64,000 bases of DNA from JBBDWK01 sp040902885 (GTDB taxonomy: Bacteria > Acidobacteriota > Terriglobia > Bryobacterales > Bryobacteraceae): positions 25,380-89,379 of the forward strand of contig JBBDWK010000084.1 of the NCBI GenBank assembly GCA_040902885.1, read 5' to 3'. The notes beneath the pieces were generated by a model. That model did no database searches and was not told where the DNA came from. It was given only the letters and a program-made list of their open reading frames with translations. The position numbers and the translations under genes are program-made. Positions 44,397-54,435 of this stretch are shown piece by piece (positions within the stretch are counted from its first letter, which is position 1; every line of letters begins with the position of its first letter).

Positions 44397-45536
44397 TTAG
44401 CGGTGCACTCGGAGTGACAACCGCAGGGCGGTGGCCCGTTCGGAGCCGGTACCGGCAGAGGAGTGTACCGCGCTGGCGGTTTCGATGCGCATTTCTTTCG
44501 CGCCGGGCGGAAGGGCGGCCTGGCGGAACTGTGGGCCGGCCGGTGGGGGGGTGGCGGGGAACCAGGGCTGCCATTTTGCCCAGGCTGCAGAGTCGAGGAC
44601 GGGGATTCCGCCCTGACTGACGATTCGTGGCGAGAGGGGCGCGGGTGTGACGACAATGGAGAGGCGCTCTCCGGCGTAGCGCGAGTTCGAACTTTCGAAC
44701 CGGATGTAGCTTGATTGGTCCTTTTCGGAGGGCGGCAGATCGAGCGGCTTTCCCGCTTCGATGCGCTGGTCTATGCTGAGGGCAAGCGGCCGACCGGGGT
44801 CCGGTGCAAGTTCCTGATCGATGACCTGAACATAGCCGGGCCGGCTGCTCATCAGACGAACGATCACCAGATCGGAAACGGAAAGCTCCTCACCCAAACC
44901 GATCTTCTCGGTCATCATGTCCGAGGGCTCCCGGAGTCCATTGTGCGGCGTCGGGTTAAGCACGAACCGCGCGCTCTCAGGGTCGCCCGGTTGCCAGCGG
45001 CGAAGACGCAGAATATCGACGGCGACAACCGGCGGCGGTTTTGGCAGGAACTGCACGGCGGCGTAGAGGGCTGCCCCGAGCAGGACCGCCAAGGCGAATG
45101 CGATTTTCAGCCACTTTCGCCTGATGATGCGAGACATCTCCTTTCGGATCACCGCTGCGACCTCGCGCCAGTTGTCGTCGGCCGTGAGATCAACCCACTG
45201 GATATGGCTCAGACTCTTAGGCGCGGCGGTGGCATCGAGCCGGACAGGGAGTAGCAGGAGCCGCTTACCTGACTGCCGGGCCTCGAGAGCATGATCGATT
45301 TCACCCTGCAGGACGCCGGACTTGACCACCGATTGCTCGGATATGCAGGCGACGAACACTTCGCTTTGCCGGATGGCGTCCTGGATCGCGGGTTGCCAAT
45401 CCTGCCCCTTGGGGATGTCGCGGAAATCCATCCAAGGGTTGAAACCCGCGGCTTTCAGGTTGTCATAAAGGCGGGCCACCCGCTCGCGGTCCTGACTGGC
45501 GTAGCTGAGGAATACCCTCGCCGGTGGGCCCTTCAT
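44397..45536 (-). CDS. Membrane-anchored TIR-domain protein
   Basis: A 379-residue protein. Residues 6-130 are a bacterial TIR domain: ARVFLSYASQDRERVARLY (box 1), GFNPWMDFRDIPKGQDW (box 2, BB-loop region), FVACISEQSV and GVLQGEIDHALE, where E79 sits at the position of the catalytic glutamate of NAD-cleaving TIRs. A basic stretch (RRKW) and one membrane helix (about 141-163) follow, so TIR faces the cytoplasm and residues 165-379 face the periplasm; that part has a DUF4384-like beta pattern. Its ATG overlaps the caspase-like gene stop. It may make an NAD-derived signal or act as an adaptor. TIR assignment is firm; role is inference. Confidence 0.88.
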   Translation of the reverse strand: MKGPPARVFLSYASQDRERVARLYDNLKAAGFNPWMDFRDIPKGQDWQPAIQDAIRQSEVFVACISEQSVVKSGVLQGEIDHALEARQSGKRLLLLPVRLDATAAPKSLSHIQWVDLTADDNWREVAAVIRKEMSRIIRRKWLKIAFALAVLLGAALYAAVQFLPKPPPVVAVDILRLRRWQPGDPESARFVLNPTPHNGLREPSDMMTEKIGLGEELSVSDLVIVRLMSSRPGYVQVIDQELAPDPGRPLALSIDQRIEAGKPLDLPPSEKDQSSYIRFESSNSRYAGERLSIVVTPAPLSPRIVSQGGIPVLDSAAWAKWQPWFPATPPPAGPQFRQAALPPGAKEMRIETASAVHSSAGTGSERATALRLSLRVHR

Positions 45537-48220
45537 GGCGATTTGCTCAATTCTTCGACCTGTTGAATGCGACGCCTCAACTCGGCGTTCGACGGCTGCT
45601 GCAAGGAGAGAACCTCATACTGACTCTTCGCACGGGCGAGCAGGTTGTCCCGGGAGTCCTTGTCCTTCATGCGTGAGGCGCGGCGGGTAAACTCCTCCGC
45701 TAATGCGAGGCGGGAAGGCGCATGGTCCTGAGAGGCGAGCGTCTCCCAGATCCGCAGGGCCTCGTCGCGGCCGTCGCGCCTGCCGGACAAGAGCAGGGCG
45801 AGGTCGTATCGCACGGTGTCCAGGTATGGCTTCACCTCTTCGGCTTGCCTGTACTGATCCAGGCGGGCGACAACGGAGCGCACCTGCTCGACGTTCTTGC
45901 GTAGCATCCCAAGGGCGAGATCGGGAGCGGCGCGGCGAACCGGATCATCAGACTTCGCCGCTCCAGCGAGGACCGAGAGCGGCGCAGCCGGCTGTACTCC
46001 GTCGGGACAACCGGCTTTCCGCCGCGAGCCGGAGGTCACGAGTCCACCGGAGGCTCGTTGCCCGATCAGATGCGCGGCACACTCAAACGCGCGCCGTGCT
46101 TCGCGGCGGCGGTTCATTCGCTGGTAGAGGAGGCCGAGATTGTAAGGGAGATAAGAGAAAGCGGGCGCGAGGCGGATCGCATTCAGGTAGGCCGCCTCGG
46201 CTGCCTTCGTGTCACCCATTTCCGAGAGGGCGAGCGCACGGTTGTGGTAGGGATAGGCCCAATAGGGGGAGCGGCGGACGGCGTCCTGGAAACAGTCGAT
46301 GGCGCGGTGGTACTGCGCCTGTTCGAGGTGAGCGATCCCCAGGGCGTTATAGGCGACTCCGACATCGGGATCGAGCCGGATCGATCTCTCCAACTCGCGC
46401 TGGGCTTGGAGGTAAAGGGCAGGATCGTTGCGCGCCCGAAAAAGCAGGACACGCCCGCGGAAGAACGCCGCGCGGGCGGCGAGTTCGGGAGAGTCCGGCG
46501 CCTGCCGCATGGCCTCTTCGGTGAAACGGAGGCCCGACTCGAAGTCCTGTTGGCGCTGCGGAATCTCATCGCCGTCTAGGTAGAGCTGTAGAATCTCGAG
46601 GCTCTTCCGCTCGTCCTCCTGCCACGGTTCGCCAGGCGGGTTCGGAAGGTCGAGGGACTTGTCGAAATCCGCGCCTCCCCCTTTTGTCGGTTTGAAGGCG
46701 TCGGGAGGCATGACGCCGGCGGCGCCGACCGGGATTCCAGGGAGTGAAGGAAGAAACCGGGAGGCGATTTCGTCGGGTTTGCTCAGCCCTGAGACGCGTT
46801 CGGCGGGGTACTGATGCCGGCGAGTGCTGTTTGGGATTGAGTTGCCCAGGTAGCGAATGAGTTCACCGAGGGTGATCTTCGAGTCGTCGCGGTGCTCAGC
46901 CGGCGCATCGTTGAGGCCCTTCAGCAGATGGTAGGTGAAGGCGCCGTGCCCTTTTCCATCATCGAAGATGTGATGCTCGTAGGCCACGCCTTCGCTGGCG
47001 AAAAGGGCCACGCGGCGCCCGGGTATGCCGTCGAGCGTCGTGGAAACAGCGGGGTTGATACGGTTCTCTTCGCTGATCGGGTCAGGCCGGCCGAGTCGGC
47101 AGGCATCAAAGTAAAGCTCCAGCCGGCCGATGTGTTTCTGATGCAACCGGATCAGGCCGATCAACTCGCTCATGGGGTACCCCTTCTCGGCGTTGTTGCT
47201 GAGCGGACCATCCCAAGTGACGAGGTAAGCCTTACCTGCGGAGATGACGCCGTGCGCCGAGGCGAAGATGATGACTCGCTCCGCGTTGCGGGAAAGCAGG
47301 CGGTTGAAGGCGGCCTGCACATTGGCCCGGTCGGCTTTTCTGTCAGGCAGGAAGACGATGTTGGCCGGGTCGAGCGCGCCGCCGCGCTGCGAGAGAAGGA
47401 ACTCGCGGAAGCGTTCCGCGTCGCGCCGGGCAAACTGCAGTCTCAGTTTGTCGTCCGGGTAGTCGCTGATGCCGATCACCACGGCGTAGGTTCCGGATAG
47501 GTTGGGAGCCGGCGACTTCATCCCCGCCGCCATCTCGATCCGCATTTCTTTGGTCCAGCCCTGTCCGATATCGCTGAGAATCCGATCGACGCGGCCGAAC
47601 TCCCGGCTGGCTTCCTGCTCTTCTCCTGAGTTCGCGAGAAGAGTCGCACGCGAGACGGCCGCCAACAAGTCTTGCGGATCGCTGGCGAGTGCTTGATCGA
47701 TGCCGTCCAGACGCTCCCGAACCGGGGCCGCAAGGGCAGGAAACGCTTTGGAAGAAGGCCTCTCGGAAGGAGCAGGAACGAGCGGCGCCACCGGACGTTT
47801 GGAGAGAGCGGCCTCAGGCGGCAGTTCGGGCAGTTCGCAGAAAGGCAGAGCTTCGCTTGCCTGCCCTTGCGGAGTGCGTTTGTCGAGCGAATCGTCGAGC
47901 AAAAGAGCAGAGTTCGCGCCGAGGACGTACCTGGCCGCCGGCTTATCCTTGGGGCACCAGGCGATCTCCGCCGCGCCCTGCGCCGACGTGGCGATCGTTT
48001 CGCCGGGATAGACCAACGTGCCTTTGACTGCCTCGCGAATCTCCTGTCTCCCGTCGGCCACAGGTTTTCTTAGCTCGGCGGACTCCGCGCCGAGAACAAG
48101 AGCGATAGGACGGCGCGGGCTCAAGACAGCGACAGGCGCCTGACTGGACTGTTGAGCCGAGGAGTGGAAGGCGGCCAGCAGCCAAAGGCCTGCGCCGAGC
48201 GTTCGGCGTTTACCCGGCAT
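45533..48220 (-). CDS. Exported caspase-like protease with FecR-like and TPR regions
   Basis: An 895-residue protein. A signal peptide (1-24) leads to a FecR-like region (about 60-110), a linker, a caspase/peptidase C14 domain from about 240 (YAVVIGISDYPDDKLRLQFA), with catalytic dyad H323 (ASAHG) and C374 (YFDACR), then a Pro-rich stretch and at least six TPR-like helical repeats (about 545-720, GVAYNALGIAHLEQAQYHRA; ALALSEMGDTKAAEAAYLNA) to the C-terminus. It is the first gene of a two-gene operon with the TIR gene (ATGA overlap). TIR-caspase pairing is known in type IV Thoeris, but there both proteins are cytosolic; export here argues for a different mechanism. Confidence 0.88.
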   Translation of the reverse strand: MPGKRRTLGAGLWLLAAFHSSAQQSSQAPVAVLSPRRPIALVLGAESAELRKPVADGRQEIREAVKGTLVYPGETIATSAQGAAEIAWCPKDKPAARYVLGANSALLLDDSLDKRTPQGQASEALPFCELPELPPEAALSKRPVAPLVPAPSERPSSKAFPALAAPVRERLDGIDQALASDPQDLLAAVSRATLLANSGEEQEASREFGRVDRILSDIGQGWTKEMRIEMAAGMKSPAPNLSGTYAVVIGISDYPDDKLRLQFARRDAERFREFLLSQRGGALDPANIVFLPDRKADRANVQAAFNRLLSRNAERVIIFASAHGVISAGKAYLVTWDGPLSNNAEKGYPMSELIGLIRLHQKHIGRLELYFDACRLGRPDPISEENRINPAVSTTLDGIPGRRVALFASEGVAYEHHIFDDGKGHGAFTYHLLKGLNDAPAEHRDDSKITLGELIRYLGNSIPNSTRRHQYPAERVSGLSKPDEIASRFLPSLPGIPVGAAGVMPPDAFKPTKGGGADFDKSLDLPNPPGEPWQEDERKSLEILQLYLDGDEIPQRQQDFESGLRFTEEAMRQAPDSPELAARAAFFRGRVLLFRARNDPALYLQAQRELERSIRLDPDVGVAYNALGIAHLEQAQYHRAIDCFQDAVRRSPYWAYPYHNRALALSEMGDTKAAEAAYLNAIRLAPAFSYLPYNLGLLYQRMNRRREARRAFECAAHLIGQRASGGLVTSGSRRKAGCPDGVQPAAPLSVLAGAAKSDDPVRRAAPDLALGMLRKNVEQVRSVVARLDQYRQAEEVKPYLDTVRYDLALLLSGRRDGRDEALRIWETLASQDHAPSRLALAEEFTRRASRMKDKDSRDNLLARAKSQYEVLSLQQPSNAELRRRIQQVEELSKSP

Positions 48221-48276
48221 CGTTCAGAGTATATACTGACCCTATCTCAAAACGAGAATCAAACTGCGCGATCCTC

Positions 48277-51200
48277 ATGGCCGTTTGGATGTTCGCGGGA
48301 GGCGGCCTTGTTGCGTTGCATGGACAGACCACCCAGGGGCTCGTAAATGGAAAGATCCGTGACGCGCTGAGCGAAGCGGCCGAAGCGGCTCCCGCAGGGT
48401 GTGAGGTAACCATCACGCCGGTTGCCACGGAGTCTCCGTTCACCGTGCGGCCGGATGACAAAGGTGCATTCGCACTGCCGCTGCTATCGCCGGGGACTTA
48501 CCGCCTGCGGGCCGAGTGTCCCGAATATCAGGCGCAACAGATCGAAGAACTGCGTCTCCCAGTAGCCGGAACGCTGGATCTGACCCTACGGCTGCGCCGT
48601 CTCGCCGATGTGTTCGAGGGTCAGCTGCGCATGACTACCCTCAGTAGCGGCGCGATACTGCCGTTCTACGGCCCCGACGTCGATTTGCGAAGGACCGCAC
48701 CGTTGCGGCTCGATTCCGGCGCGACTGGGGCACTCGAATCCGCCGTTTCCCATGTGGTGCAGCCGGAAGAGATTCAATGGCTGCCTCTCGCCGGCCGGGA
48801 CGTTTATGCTCTGCTCGTTATGCTGCCCGGTATAACCACTGAGACATCCACCAGCCGCGGGTTGGGGCTTTCGACCAACGGGCAACGGCCGACATCTTCC
48901 AACTACCTGCTCGACGGGGTGGAGAACACCAACTTTCTCATTGGCGGGCCGGCCACGGCTTTGCAGCCGGAGGCGGTGCAGGAATACAAGGCCACGTCCA
49001 GCGGTTTCGCAGCGGAGTACGGACGCACCTCTGGATCTCTGGCCAATGCGGTGACGGTCGCGGGAGGAAGCGCCTGGCACGGCTTCGGCTACTTGTTCTT
49101 TAGGGACGACGGATTGAACGCAGCGGAGTTCCAGCGCAATCGTCTCGGACTGTCGCGGCGTCCGATGGCGGAGGTCCAGCCTGGATTCGGAGCAGGAGGA
49201 CCGCTCCCAAGGCGCGGCCTGTTTTTCTCCGCAACAGTGGATCATCTCCGGTTTCGTAGCGAGGGTGAAAAGGCCGAATTCAAGTTGCCGACATCGAACT
49301 TCAAGCCCAAGCCGGGAACATACGCGGAAATGCTGTGGAATACATACCCGAACCGGCCCGCCTTCGACACATCCGCACCGACCGTCACAGTGAAGTACGC
49401 GCCTCCGGCGGCATTAGACCGCTGGTTCCTGACGCCGCGCCTGGATTGGGCGACTCCGGGCAACCAGTGGCGCCTGTTCACGAGGGCCGCGGTGGCCATG
49501 CTGAAGCGGCCCGATTTCATCTGGACGCCCTACCGTGACTTTTCCTCTCCGCTGACCCAGGACTCGATCAATCTGGCGACGGGCATCCTGCGCACGTCTG
49601 GGAGGAGCACGACTGACTTGCGAATCGCTTTCGCGAAACAGGAACTCGCCTTTGATCGGGCGCATCCCGAGGTACCCGTGATGGTGACGGACGCAGCCGA
49701 CGGCGCCACGCTTCCGGGCAGCCCGGCGAGCTATGGCTTCCGTCATGCCATGCGGCATCTGGAACTGATCGTGAACCGGATCTACGTAGGGAAAGGCCAC
49801 ACGGTGAAGTTCGGCGGCACCTTTCTGCCCCGAGCCTTCGACGGCTACCTGACGCTCGGTAAGGACGGTTACTATTCGTTTCGCACGCTGACGGACTTCG
49901 GCGAGGACCGGCCTGAGCGGTTGCGCGTTTCGCTATCGCGGCTCGACCTGACCGAGGGGCGTTATGCGCCCGCGCAATTCGACCGTGGGTACAGGGCGCC
50001 TTCGGGATCGCTTTTTGCGCAGGACAGCATGCAACTCGGCGAACGTTTCCGCCTGAATGGCGGCCTGCGCTACGAATACATGGGAACGCCGCGAATCACT
50101 GGCCCGGTGAACGATGTGTTCCTGCAGATGCCGCAAGGCGGTGATTGGGATGCCAACTTCCGGAACGCCCGCCTCGTTGCCTCAAATCCGGGGCAGCGGC
50201 TTTACGAGAGCCCGCAGTCGCTGTTCGCTCCGAGAATCGGGTTCACTGCACGGCTGACGAGGTCCGGGCAAACACTGCTCCGGGCCGCATGGGGGCTCTA
50301 CTACGACCGGTTTATCGACAACCTCTCGCAGAACATTCGTAACAACGGCTTTCAGCTGGCGACGCAGTTCACAACTCTGCCTACGACGGCGCCGATCTAC
50401 GACGTGCTCCCGAAACTGCGGGCCGGGAGCCTGCAGCCCGATCTGGTCTTCTCGAGCCTGGGCCTCTTCTCCGACCATGCGGAGGCGCCCGTCTCCTCGA
50501 GCTATTTCGCCGGAGTCGATCACCAGTTCAGCGCGGTTGTCGATGCGCAGTTCTACCTGATGGGCGCCGAGGGATCCAACTTGCTTGCCACGGACCTCAT
50601 CAACCGGCAGGGAAGCATCCGGAGAGACAACCGGTGGGTGCGCTTTCGCCCGGATCTTCCGACCGTGAGCTACCGCACGACCGAGACGCGCTCCTCTTAT
50701 CGGGCGGTGACGGCGTCGCTTCGAATCCGGTCGACCGGCGTTTCGATCCGTGCCAGCTACACGTTCGCCGTCAACCGGGATCACCAGAGCGAGCCGCTCA
50801 CGGGCGATTTCTTCGATCTGGGCGGCGTGAGAGCAGGAGCGGGCGGCACTACCCAAGTGCCAGCCGCATTTTCCTATCAGTTCGAGCCCGAGGCCGACTG
50901 GGGCTATTCTGACTATGACCAGCGCCACAACTTCGCCTTTAGCGCGGTCTATGACGTTCCGCCCTTGGGCGGTCCGGCGGCCCACCTGTTTCGCAACTGG
51001 CGCGCGGCCGTGTTGTTTGGGGCCAGATCGGGCTTCCCGTTTCCGGTGCTCGGGGGAGGATCCTTCCAGCCCGGTCCGATCCTCAACCAGAGGCCAGACC
51101 TGATTCGCGAAGATGCTTCATTGAGTCCCGGGAAACCTGCCCACGGCGGAGTGCAGATCGTCGACCCGGCGTCGTTTCAAAATGCGCAGCCCGGGCTTCA

Positions 51201-51489
51201 GGGCTCGACACCCCGAAACGCTTTCGCCAGCCCCGGCTACTACAACTTCGATCTCTCGATCTCGCGAGCAATTCCGCTGAGCGAGCGGTGGGGCCGGATG
51301 ACTCTGCGGATCGATGCGTTCAACGTCCTCAACCACGCCAACCTCGGCACGCCCGTTGCGAACTTCGGGCAAGAGAATTTCGGGACGGCATTGTTCGGCA
51401 GAACAGGCCGGGCCTCGCCCTTTCCGGCGCTTACTCCATACACCGAAAATCCGCGTCAACTGCAACTCTCGGTGCGCCTGGACTTTTGA
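48277..51489 (+). CDS. Oar-like TonB-dependent outer-membrane receptor
   Basis: A 1070-residue protein that starts with a short signal (MAVWMFAGGGLVALHGQ) followed at once by a carboxypeptidase-regulatory-like domain that is diverged from those of the other receptors (VRPDDKGAFALPLLSPGTYRL). The plug (LSTNGQRPTSSNYLLDGVENTNFLIGG) and barrel follow, ending PRQLQLSVRLDF. It is divergent from the caspase-like gene (56 bases) and convergent with the repeat-protein gene. Its presence inside the putative tRNA-Gly element is unusual for cargo and may mean an uptake function tied to the surface protein beside it. Confidence 0.9.
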   Translation: MAVWMFAGGGLVALHGQTTQGLVNGKIRDALSEAAEAAPAGCEVTITPVATESPFTVRPDDKGAFALPLLSPGTYRLRAECPEYQAQQIEELRLPVAGTLDLTLRLRRLADVFEGQLRMTTLSSGAILPFYGPDVDLRRTAPLRLDSGATGALESAVSHVVQPEEIQWLPLAGRDVYALLVMLPGITTETSTSRGLGLSTNGQRPTSSNYLLDGVENTNFLIGGPATALQPEAVQEYKATSSGFAAEYGRTSGSLANAVTVAGGSAWHGFGYLFFRDDGLNAAEFQRNRLGLSRRPMAEVQPGFGAGGPLPRRGLFFSATVDHLRFRSEGEKAEFKLPTSNFKPKPGTYAEMLWNTYPNRPAFDTSAPTVTVKYAPPAALDRWFLTPRLDWATPGNQWRLFTRAAVAMLKRPDFIWTPYRDFSSPLTQDSINLATGILRTSGRSTTDLRIAFAKQELAFDRAHPEVPVMVTDAADGATLPGSPASYGFRHAMRHLELIVNRIYVGKGHTVKFGGTFLPRAFDGYLTLGKDGYYSFRTLTDFGEDRPERLRVSLSRLDLTEGRYAPAQFDRGYRAPSGSLFAQDSMQLGERFRLNGGLRYEYMGTPRITGPVNDVFLQMPQGGDWDANFRNARLVASNPGQRLYESPQSLFAPRIGFTARLTRSGQTLLRAAWGLYYDRFIDNLSQNIRNNGFQLATQFTTLPTTAPIYDVLPKLRAGSLQPDLVFSSLGLFSDHAEAPVSSSYFAGVDHQFSAVVDAQFYLMGAEGSNLLATDLINRQGSIRRDNRWVRFRPDLPTVSYRTTETRSSYRAVTASLRIRSTGVSIRASYTFAVNRDHQSEPLTGDFFDLGGVRAGAGGTTQVPAAFSYQFEPEADWGYSDYDQRHNFAFSAVYDVPPLGGPAAHLFRNWRAAVLFGARSGFPFPVLGGGSFQPGPILNQRPDLIREDASLSPGKPAHGGVQIVDPASFQNAQPGLQGSTPRNAFASPGYYNFDLSISRAIPLSERWGRMTLRIDAFNVLNHANLGTPVANFGQENFGTALFGRTGRASPFPALTPYTENPRQLQLSVRLDF

Positions 51490-51495
51490 CGACGA

Positions 51496-54435
51496 CTACC
51501 GCCGCACTACCGGGAGAGAAGTGAAGGCTCGGCGGGGATCGTTGAATCGCAAGCCCAAGCCCAACAGGTCCTGGCCGTCGGTGGTGACCTCGACGACGCC
51601 ACGCACGCCGCCAATGCGGTATTCGGGATTGGCCAGGTTGAAGGCGGCATGTCCCTGCAAGGCCTGAGAGTAGCTGGTGCTCCCGTCAGGGAAGGCCACC
51701 TCAGTTCCCGCCTCAGTCCGGAACACCATGCGGACGCTAGTGCCCGGGTTCACGAGCGCAAGACCGGTTTCCGCGCCGCGTACATTATCGAACGGGAGGA
51801 AAAAACGCGTGCTGGTGCCGGAAAGCAAGGGCACAGCGCCTTCGCTGCGGAGGCCCAGACGATCTCCCTGGAACACGGCAAATCCGGCGAGCGGCCCGGA
51901 CGCCGTGAACTCCGCCCAGCCTGTCCACAGCGGGTCGCCCGGATTCCCCTGCGTTTCGAGGGTCAGGGACGTCGATGCGGGAATGTTGACCGGGAACGCG
52001 GAACCCGGGGCGTAAGCATAGCCGACCAGAGGCAGGGAACGCACGGTGGTCATCTGAGTCCCAGTATTGAATCTCACCTGGACATTGACCGGGCCGCCTT
52101 GGGAGGGATTGACCAGGACGATTCGTGTCTTCCACCCGGCGCCGTCGGCGATGTGGGTCAGTTTCCTCGAATCGGTAGTGCCCGAAGCAACGGTCTCGAA
52201 GGAGGTGAAGTTGCGGAGCGGGCTGAAACGCAGACCAAGGCCTGCGATGTCGGAGCTATCGGAAATGAACTCGACAACCCCGCGACTGCCGGCTGTCGAA
52301 GGGATTCTGTCAGGCAGGCTGAAGGCCCGATGCTCCAGCGGCCCGAGTTGAATGCTCTCCGCCTGCGGCGTGCGCGGGAGTCCGTCCTCGCCGCGCACGG
52401 TCACGGAAACTGCTGTGGCAGCGCTGCCTGCGTTGAGGATGGCGAATCCGGTATCGAACCGCTGCCCGACCGTGCCGCTGTTGTCGAAGGGCAGGAGAAA
52501 GCGCGTTCCGGAGAGCGCCTTAAGCGGCACGGCGCCCTCGGAATCCTGGGTCGGGCCCTCCGTGAGGCTGAAAATCGCTGTCCCGTCCACTTCCGCGGCG
52601 GCTTCCAATTCGGCCCAGCCCTCCCAGAGTTGACTGGCGGTTCCGGGAGTGGTGAGAGTCAGAGAGCCGCCTCGAGGGATTATATCCTCGATCTGCGAAT
52701 TCGAAAGGATGCCGTAGGGCGGCAGTTCCAGATTGGTGGCGACGGCGCGCACACCCCGGCGGAAGGTCAACTTGAACTGCTGGGGACTGACCGTGTCGGT
52801 GTTGATCAGGATGATGGAGGTCTTCCAGCTTGCGCCGTCCACAATCTGCGCGAACACGCGGCGCCGGGGCGCGGCCGGCGGCCCGGCTTGCGTCATGGTG
52901 AGGCTGACCGGGATCTCCGCGCCAGTGGCGGCACCGGCATTGATGTTGACCCAGGCTTTGTACAAGTCGGGGAGCATGCCGCCGAGTCCCTGCGGGTTCA
53001 GCCGGACTTCCACAGTGTGGGATTTGGTCATGTCGGTTAGCTGGAGTGGGGACACGGACAGCCAGTTGCCTCCGTCTTCCGTCGAAGCCGATACCGAGAA
53101 ATTGAGTTGCTGCAGAGCGGCGGGAGGGAGAGTCGGGTTGGCTACGGGGTCGATGCCGATGCGGCGGACTCCTCCTAAAGCTCCGGGTGCGTAGGTGAAG
53201 GTCAAAGGGTCCTCCTCCGTCGTGACGGTGAAATCCGACGAAGGGAAGACATTCAGGATGATGGGCACGAATTGTGGGCTGTTGGGAGGTCCGTCGTTCA
53301 GCAAGGAAATCTTCACGCCACTGGATCGTGTCTCGTTGCCGGAGGAGAGAGACCGCACCCCCGTTAGCGCGGAGATCTTCACGAAAGCCAAGTATTGGCC
53401 CCGGTCCAGTTTATTGATTTCCGACAGAACGAAACTCGCCGTGAGTGTCTGCGCTCCAGCCCCTGTTTTGGGGTTGACGTCCAGCCATCTTACGTTGGCC
53501 GAAAGGGGCGGTGCCACATACACGATCTCCGCGACGAAAGTCGTCGCTGAGCCCAGGGTGAGGATGGTGATCTCCTTAGACGGTGGTGGACTGGTGCTTC
53601 CTTTGGTGAAAAAGGCTTCCGGAGGAGGGCGCAGAATCTGGAGATAGTTCGGAGGAACACTCAGATTCAAGGCGACGGAGACAAATCTGGGCGATTGGAT
53701 CCTGGCCAGCGGGGCGACGAAAAAACTCGTGGAGTATGTGCCGGCGGTCAGGCTGCTGGGCGCAACCGTCAACGGAACCTGCTGGCTGGCGAGGCCTTCC
53801 TTGGCGCCTATGATTAACCAGGAGGCGGTTGGCCGAGGAGGGCTGGTGAACCCACTTTCGGGACTCACCTCTTCGGGAATCACCACAAAAGGAATGGGCG
53901 ACAAACCGCCGACGAAAAGGTTCGCAGGCGCCGACGGGCTTCCTACCGTATGGTTCAGCGTGACCGCTACGGGTGCTGGAAAGACTTGGTCCTGGGATTG
54001 GTTGTTGTCGGTTACGTAGTTCAGCGACAAGAAGGCCGGATTACTCTGGCCCAAGCACGCTTCCCCCTCCTCCGGCGGTAGGGAGGAGATGCGCATTGCC
54101 ATCGTGGTGGGAACCCGGGATCGCGGAAGTATCCCACCCGGAAACGGAAATTCAGTCAACGGATCTAAGAATTTGGCGCCAAACGCGCTGAAATCACCAT
54201 TCTGTTCCAACACGTTCGGCACATAAACGTAGGCCCTGAGATTCGGCCCCACAATCCGGACACCACAGAATTTCTGATTCGCAAACCGGGGAAGCGGGAG
54301 GCTCCTGTATGAGTCCCAAACGGCGAAGGACATGGCTCCAACGGCCAACCTGTCGGCATGGACGCCAAGCGACTGCCCGAAGGCGGCAGACAAGGCTAGC
54401 GAGAGAGCAAGGGAAAATCGGGTAACATTCCACAT
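51496..54435 (-). CDS. Large exported repeat protein (BACON/Ig-like plus two C-terminal modules)
   Basis: A 979-residue protein from the ATG at 54435, preceded by GGGGAG; an upstream in-frame start at 54651 has no ribosome site and lies before the signal peptide (MWNVTRFSLALSLALSAAFGQ). The middle has several BACON/Ig-like stretches with the ...WLxVxPxxG... pattern. The last about 440 residues consist of two homologous modules of about 220 residues, each starting H/QIxDGAxWKTxIxLxN, with GWAEL/F, EGAVPL and RFLLPFDN in order and ending FTSF/LPVV. Such exported proteins are typical of Solibacter-type genomes. It is probably adhesive or matrix-related; no enzymatic site is visible. Confidence 0.75.
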   Translation of the reverse strand: MWNVTRFSLALSLALSAAFGQSLGVHADRLAVGAMSFAVWDSYRSLPLPRFANQKFCGVRIVGPNLRAYVYVPNVLEQNGDFSAFGAKFLDPLTEFPFPGGILPRSRVPTTMAMRISSLPPEEGEACLGQSNPAFLSLNYVTDNNQSQDQVFPAPVAVTLNHTVGSPSAPANLFVGGLSPIPFVVIPEEVSPESGFTSPPRPTASWLIIGAKEGLASQQVPLTVAPSSLTAGTYSTSFFVAPLARIQSPRFVSVALNLSVPPNYLQILRPPPEAFFTKGSTSPPPSKEITILTLGSATTFVAEIVYVAPPLSANVRWLDVNPKTGAGAQTLTASFVLSEINKLDRGQYLAFVKISALTGVRSLSSGNETRSSGVKISLLNDGPPNSPQFVPIILNVFPSSDFTVTTEEDPLTFTYAPGALGGVRRIGIDPVANPTLPPAALQQLNFSVSASTEDGGNWLSVSPLQLTDMTKSHTVEVRLNPQGLGGMLPDLYKAWVNINAGAATGAEIPVSLTMTQAGPPAAPRRRVFAQIVDGASWKTSIILINTDTVSPQQFKLTFRRGVRAVATNLELPPYGILSNSQIEDIIPRGGSLTLTTPGTASQLWEGWAELEAAAEVDGTAIFSLTEGPTQDSEGAVPLKALSGTRFLLPFDNSGTVGQRFDTGFAILNAGSAATAVSVTVRGEDGLPRTPQAESIQLGPLEHRAFSLPDRIPSTAGSRGVVEFISDSSDIAGLGLRFSPLRNFTSFETVASGTTDSRKLTHIADGAGWKTRIVLVNPSQGGPVNVQVRFNTGTQMTTVRSLPLVGYAYAPGSAFPVNIPASTSLTLETQGNPGDPLWTGWAEFTASGPLAGFAVFQGDRLGLRSEGAVPLLSGTSTRFFLPFDNVRGAETGLALVNPGTSVRMVFRTEAGTEVAFPDGSTSYSQALQGHAAFNLANPEYRIGGVRGVVEVTTDGQDLLGLGLRFNDPRRAFTSLPVVRR

